DNA of 10,124 bases from positions 1 to 10,124 of the forward strand of contig JALWQU010000217.1 of NCBI GenBank assembly GCA_026982915.1. Reading direction: 5' to 3'. The notes below the pieces were generated by a model that saw only the letters and a list, made by a program, of their open reading frames with translations, did not search any database and was not told where the DNA came from. The stretch's first letter is position 1; the number at the start of each line of letters is the position of its first letter. Below, one piece after another: positions 7,123 through 10,124 of this stretch. This DNA comes from Candidatus Altimarinota bacterium. Its GTDB lineage: Bacteria; Patescibacteriota; Gracilibacteria; UBA4473. Position numbers and translations under genes: made by a program.

Positions 7123-8349
7123 ATGAGAACTAAAATATTACGATTATCCGATAAAAAACCACTTATGATACCTCTACTGGGAGGATTTTTAGTTATTTTT
7201 TTGATGCTTTATCCTCGTGTAATTATGGCACAAACGATTCAGCATACTTATACAGAAAACCTAAAACGGCTAACCGATCAAAAAGAAGATCAATCAGTCC
7301 TTGATCGTCTTTATAAAAGAATTAATGGTCGGTTTGAGCGATTAGGAGAAGTCGTTAATTTTACCCCCAAAGAAGTGCAGGCTATTGTAGAAGGTCATTT
7401 AGGAGAATGGTTTTTCCAAAAAACATCTGGAACAGGGGCTGATGCGGTAGAAATTAGAAATGTGTTTTTAGGGCGATATGAAGAAGAACGAGATATTTGG
7501 GATTGGGAACAAAATCTGATCTACAAACAAAAAACAAATCCTCGTTATAGTAATGAAGTAACGGGTGATGGACTCTTTGATCTTGTTCAGAATTGGAATG
7601 ATATTGATCGTTTGCTTTTTGGGGGAAATGCTTCAAAAACGAATGCTAAGTTTGGGAAAAACACAGCAGAATTTTCTGTCAGTGAAGAGCCTTGGCAAAA
7701 AGGTGATCCGCGTCAAAAAGCCAAAAGTGGAGAAAGTATCACCAAGAATACGGAAAAGGGGACAACCGTTGTACACGCCAAAACAGATGATTCTGTTTCC
7801 GCCCACCTAAACTATCTCGAACAATTTTTAAAAACATGGATTGGAAAACCTGTAAACCCGCAAGTGGCGACCAGGCGTCTTATACAGGCCGAAAACTGTG
7901 CCCAAAATAATAAACAGGTTGACCCTCAACCACCACTAAAGATGCCTACTAAAAAGCTAACTCCCCCAGAAGTGGCACTTGTTGAGGCTCAGAAAAAAGA
8001 AGATTTTTTGTCTAACTTTAGGGCGATTGAGTCCCGATTACTACATCAAAGTCGTTGTGAACCCGTAACACTCAGTAGTCTTACCAGACAAAAAACTGTT
8101 GGAACACAAACAGTTCAGACTTGTGAATTTTTTCGAGACCATAAGCTTTCACGAGATATTGAGGCTTTTGAGAAAACAGGGGATATTTATGTTGATCAGC
8201 TTAATGGGTATCGAGTAGGGGAGGCACTTTTATCTATGGATGATCATATGCAGGCTCTTTATGGGGGAATATCCCAACTACAGGCTTATCTGAAAAGTAT
8301 AGCGGGCTGGACGGTCGTTTATGAAGGAACGGAATGTCAGTGGCAATAA
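7123..8349 (+). CDS. Exported protein of unknown function (408 aa)
   Basis: The ATG at 7123 follows an A-rich leader (tttaaaa) without Shine-Dalgarno, 7 bases after the previous stop. Residues 1-36 are a signal peptide with basic K/R residues, a hydrophobic core (LLGGFLVIFLMLYP) and a likely cleavage after IMA, before QT. The mature protein is mainly helical and hydrophilic and has four Cys, all in the last 150 residues (AENCAQ, SRCEP, QTCEFF, TECQWQ). A Lys-, Ser- and Thr-rich, probably disordered stretch lies about 7660-7800. The C-terminus has D-I-Y-V...G-Y-R-V at 8182-8217, matching the spacing of the motif in the preceding protein, then a helix and the terminal GTECQWQ. Family unknown. 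The position between two other exported genes suggests a shared envelope role. Confidence 0.93.
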   Translation: MRTKILRLSDKKPLMIPLLGGFLVIFLMLYPRVIMAQTIQHTYTENLKRLTDQKEDQSVLDRLYKRINGRFERLGEVVNFTPKEVQAIVEGHLGEWFFQKTSGTGADAVEIRNVFLGRYEEERDIWDWEQNLIYKQKTNPRYSNEVTGDGLFDLVQNWNDIDRLLFGGNASKTNAKFGKNTAEFSVSEEPWQKGDPRQKAKSGESITKNTEKGTTVVHAKTDDSVSAHLNYLEQFLKTWIGKPVNPQVATRRLIQAENCAQNNKQVDPQPPLKMPTKKLTPPEVALVEAQKKEDFLSNFRAIESRLLHQSRCEPVTLSSLTRQKTVGTQTVQTCEFFRDHKLSRDIEAFEKTGDIYVDQLNGYRVGEALLSMDDHMQALYGGISQLQAYLKSIAGWTVVYEGTECQWQ

Positions 8350-8369
8350 ATTTATAAAAAACACTATAA

Positions 8370-9590
8370 ATGATTAACAGGCAACAACGTAATCAATATT
8401 TAACTATGAGGCTGTTAACCTTATCAGGACATTTTGTGCGGTATAGCATTAGATTTTTAGGGTTATTTACCATTGTTCTGGTTATTTTGGTGGCAAGAGC
8501 GTTTGCTAAGGCGGAAGTCGACTGTATCGCACCACAGTTTAAGGCGCTTAATATGGAGTTGGAAAAAGCCATTAAGGGTTATGATGCTCATTTAAAAGAG
8601 GGACAAACAGCTGATTATGCTATTTTCAAAGCGGTTAAGTATTCATCAGTAAAAGATTTTCTTTTAACGATGCCAAAAAATTACGGGAAACTTTATGATA
8701 ATTATACGGCTAATTTTGAGAAGCTAGATCAGATGTATCAAGGACTAAATTCAAAAACACCAAAGGAAACAAGAAGTATGATTACGAAAGCCTGGAAATT
8801 TCATCTTTATATGTTGATTGATGTTATTCCTGTACTGATTAATGAGCGTTTTTTTTCCCCCACGAGGACGCTCACACAGGATGTAGATCTTGAAAAACAG
8901 GCGAAGCCTTACTGGAAAAAATTAGCCAAAGAATTTTCATCTCAGCGAGTTAAGCTTTGTCTTGAGCAAGAGACACAGGGAGAGGGAACTTCTTTCTCAG
9001 ATTATGAAGCCAAAAAAGAGCCTAAGCCGTATAAACTAAGTTACAAGGATGTGGCTTTTATAGATTGGACGATTCGAGCGGACTACCCCAATCTTGTCCT
9101 AACCGAAGAACCGGGTGGTGAAGTATTTAGTTCTAAACCTGCGGAGGAGAAAATAAAAGGGAAAGGGTCTTTTTGGACGGCTGTTCGGAGTCTATTCGGA
9201 GGCATTGGGGACGAAAAGGTTGTATCAGGCGATAAGCCCAATAAAATTCAGAGTGAGAATATACCGTTGGCTATAGATTTTTTGGCGGCTAGTCAGCTAA
9301 AAAAAGAAGTGCGCCAAAGGCATTTACAGTGGCGAAATAATCGTAATTTCTGGCTCCAAAAGACGCGTTATGTTTCAGGTTACAATCTGGACAAGGCGGT
9401 TGATCGATTTGAAGCGATGCTAGATATTATTCTGAAACAAAACTATCAGCTCGATTTATCACTAGATTCGGTGGCTTATATTTGTGCGAATCAACGAACA
9501 AACCTGGGGTGTTGGAATGGAGGGAATGTTATTCCTAATCATCCCGACACGATTCCAGAAAAGTATGAAAAACGGTTAGCGGATAGTTAG
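8370..9590 (+). CDS. Exported protein of unknown function (406 aa)
   Basis: The first ATG (8370) lies 20 bases after the previous stop. A second in-frame ATG at 8406 would give a shorter, more usual signal peptide (MRLLTLSGH...). Neither has a Shine-Dalgarno sequence, so the choice is open. With the first start, the hydrophobic core covers about residues 29-42 and the likely cleavage is after AFA (residue 46). The mature part is helical, rich in Lys and aromatic residues, and has four Cys: one nine residues after the first ATG-derived core's cleavage region (EVDC), one in VKLCLEQ and two in the C-terminal ICANQRTNLGCWNGG. A charged, Gly/Ser-containing linker lies about 9110-9240. Near the C-terminus D-I-I-L...N-Y-Q-L (9423-9452) resembles the motif of the two preceding proteins. 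Family unknown; it is the last gene of the apparent operon. Confidence 0.91.
   Translation: MINRQQRNQYLTMRLLTLSGHFVRYSIRFLGLFTIVLVILVARAFAKAEVDCIAPQFKALNMELEKAIKGYDAHLKEGQTADYAIFKAVKYSSVKDFLLTMPKNYGKLYDNYTANFEKLDQMYQGLNSKTPKETRSMITKAWKFHLYMLIDVIPVLINERFFSPTRTLTQDVDLEKQAKPYWKKLAKEFSSQRVKLCLEQETQGEGTSFSDYEAKKEPKPYKLSYKDVAFIDWTIRADYPNLVLTEEPGGEVFSSKPAEEKIKGKGSFWTAVRSLFGGIGDEKVVSGDKPNKIQSENIPLAIDFLAASQLKKEVRQRHLQWRNNRNFWLQKTRYVSGYNLDKAVDRFEAMLDIILKQNYQLDLSLDSVAYICANQRTNLGCWNGGNVIPNHPDTIPEKYEKRLADS
8843..8874 (+). repeat. Inverted repeat enclosing a T8C5 tract inside the 406-aa gene
   Basis: The arms tgagcgt (8843-8849) and acgctca (8868-8874) are perfectly complementary over 7 bases around an 18-base loop. 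The T8 run (8849-8856) and C5 run (8857-8861) lie mostly in that loop. Because the T run is in the loop and not after the stem, this is not an intrinsic terminator. The T8C5 tract encodes the FFSP part of ERFFSPTR and could slip. Confidence 0.4.
9587..9590. other. Tail-to-tail 4-base overlap of convergent genes
   Basis: The bases TTAG hold the TAG (9588-9590) that ends the + strand operon and, on the other strand, the TAA (9587-9589) that ends the convergent gene. There is no intergenic space for a private terminator, so transcripts from one side probably run into the other as antisense unless stopped within a gene. Confidence 0.9.
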
Positions 9591-10114
9591 GCGCTCATAG
9601 GAGGGACTTCTACCTTTTCCTCGTACCATGCTTTTGGTATTTTAAAACCATACTTAAGTCCTATTCGATAGGCAAGGTCATACTGAGGCCCCACGGTAAA
9701 CCGTGACTGGTGAAAGGCTTTTTCTTCTTGATAGATTGTGGGCAGTCCTTGGTAATTTCTTTTACCATAAGAGGATTCACCAAAAAGTTTTAATCCTTCT
9801 GCACTAGCGGCCGTTCGGAATAAGGTTCTGAGTTCACGAGAATTTAAGAGTGCTTCTTTGTCGGGGGTTGTAACTTTTCCTATTAGTTGCTCCTCAAGAA
9901 AGTCAAAAAGCATGCTTGTTTCTTTGGTTTGCTCTTGATACTGGTAAATATCAAATTCGGAGAATTTTTTTTGCATTCTTTGGCAGTAATCTTTTACGGC
10001 TGATTTATAAACTTTTTCTGTATTGTGAATATTTAATTTTTTAGCTGCTTCCTTACCTGCTTTTCCAGCTTGAGTGAGAATAGATTGTCCCATTTTTTCA
10101 GATATTTTTTGCAT
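9587..10114 (-). CDS. Uncharacterised protein, convergent to the operon (175 aa, start uncertain)
   Basis: The start ATG is at 10112-10114 on the - strand and the stop TAA at 9587-9589. Upstream codons (CTC AAT ACA) stay open to the window edge and no Shine-Dalgarno is seen, so the protein may begin further out; an internal Met at residue 9 is another option. At the given start there is no signal peptide or membrane segment, only one Cys, and a Lys/Glu-rich helical N-terminal half (for example SAVKDYCQRMQKKFSEF). The C-terminal part is rich in Tyr and other aromatics (RFTVGPQYDLAYRIGLKYGF) and ends in PPMSA. An A8 run lies near residue 48. This looks unlike the secreted + strand proteins and may be cytoplasmic. 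I do not recognise the family. Confidence 0.78.
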   Translation of the reverse strand: MQKISEKMGQSILTQAGKAGKEAAKKLNIHNTEKVYKSAVKDYCQRMQKKFSEFDIYQYQEQTKETSMLFDFLEEQLIGKVTTPDKEALLNSRELRTLFRTAASAEGLKLFGESSYGKRNYQGLPTIYQEEKAFHQSRFTVGPQYDLAYRIGLKYGFKIPKAWYEEKVEVPPMSA

Positions 10115-10124
10115 TGTATTGAGG

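Noticed and set aside
7565..7810. 81-codon open frame on the + strand inside the 408-aa gene
   Set aside because: It is in another frame of a well-supported gene, with no signal for independent translation.
9692..9705. Near-palindrome CACGGT-AA-ACCGTG
   Set aside because: The arms are only 6 bp with a 2-base loop, inside a coding region, and the nearest T run is 12 or more bases away. It does not look like a terminator or a clear operator.

Overview
The window holds four co-directional genes on the + strand and one convergent gene on the - strand. It is almost entirely coding. The largest gaps between genes are 7 and 20 bases, so no stretch over 300 bases lacks a gene. I can assign no enzyme, RNA gene, mobile element or CRISPR array. 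The sequence is AT-rich by eye (roughly 40% GC) and uses the standard stops TAA, TAG and TGA. No start codon has a clear Shine-Dalgarno sequence. Together with a very large secreted-type protein built from beta-propeller, Ig-like and Cys-rich modules, this is compatible with a candidate-phyla (Patescibacteria/CPR, Peregrinibacteria-like) or other uncultured bacterium. That taxonomic guess is weak.

Region 1 (1-6237) is the 3' part of a giant gene of at least 2078 codons, open through the left edge. It encodes, in order: a beta-rich N-terminal region; FG-GAP/VCBS-like Ca-binding loops; a DUF11/Ig-like domain; seven Cys-rich modules with a CC pair, the first five sharing C-x2-G-W; a stretch with four further Cys; a helical and Pro-rich half without any Cys; one more propeller-like loop; and a beta-rich tail.

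Region 2 (6234-9590) holds three tightly packed genes of 293, 408 and 406 aa. Each has an N-terminal signal peptide, an even number of Cys in the mature part and a helical C-terminus. The first overlaps the giant gene by 4 bases (ATGA). Spacing and direction indicate one operon. The simplest reading is an exported, disulfide-stabilised surface assembly in which the giant protein is the main scaffold or adhesin and the three small proteins are partners. That role is inference.

Region 3 (9587-10114, - strand) is a 175-aa protein of unknown function without an evident signal peptide. It meets the operon tail-to-tail with a 4-base overlap. Its reading frame stays open to the right edge, so its true start may lie outside the window.
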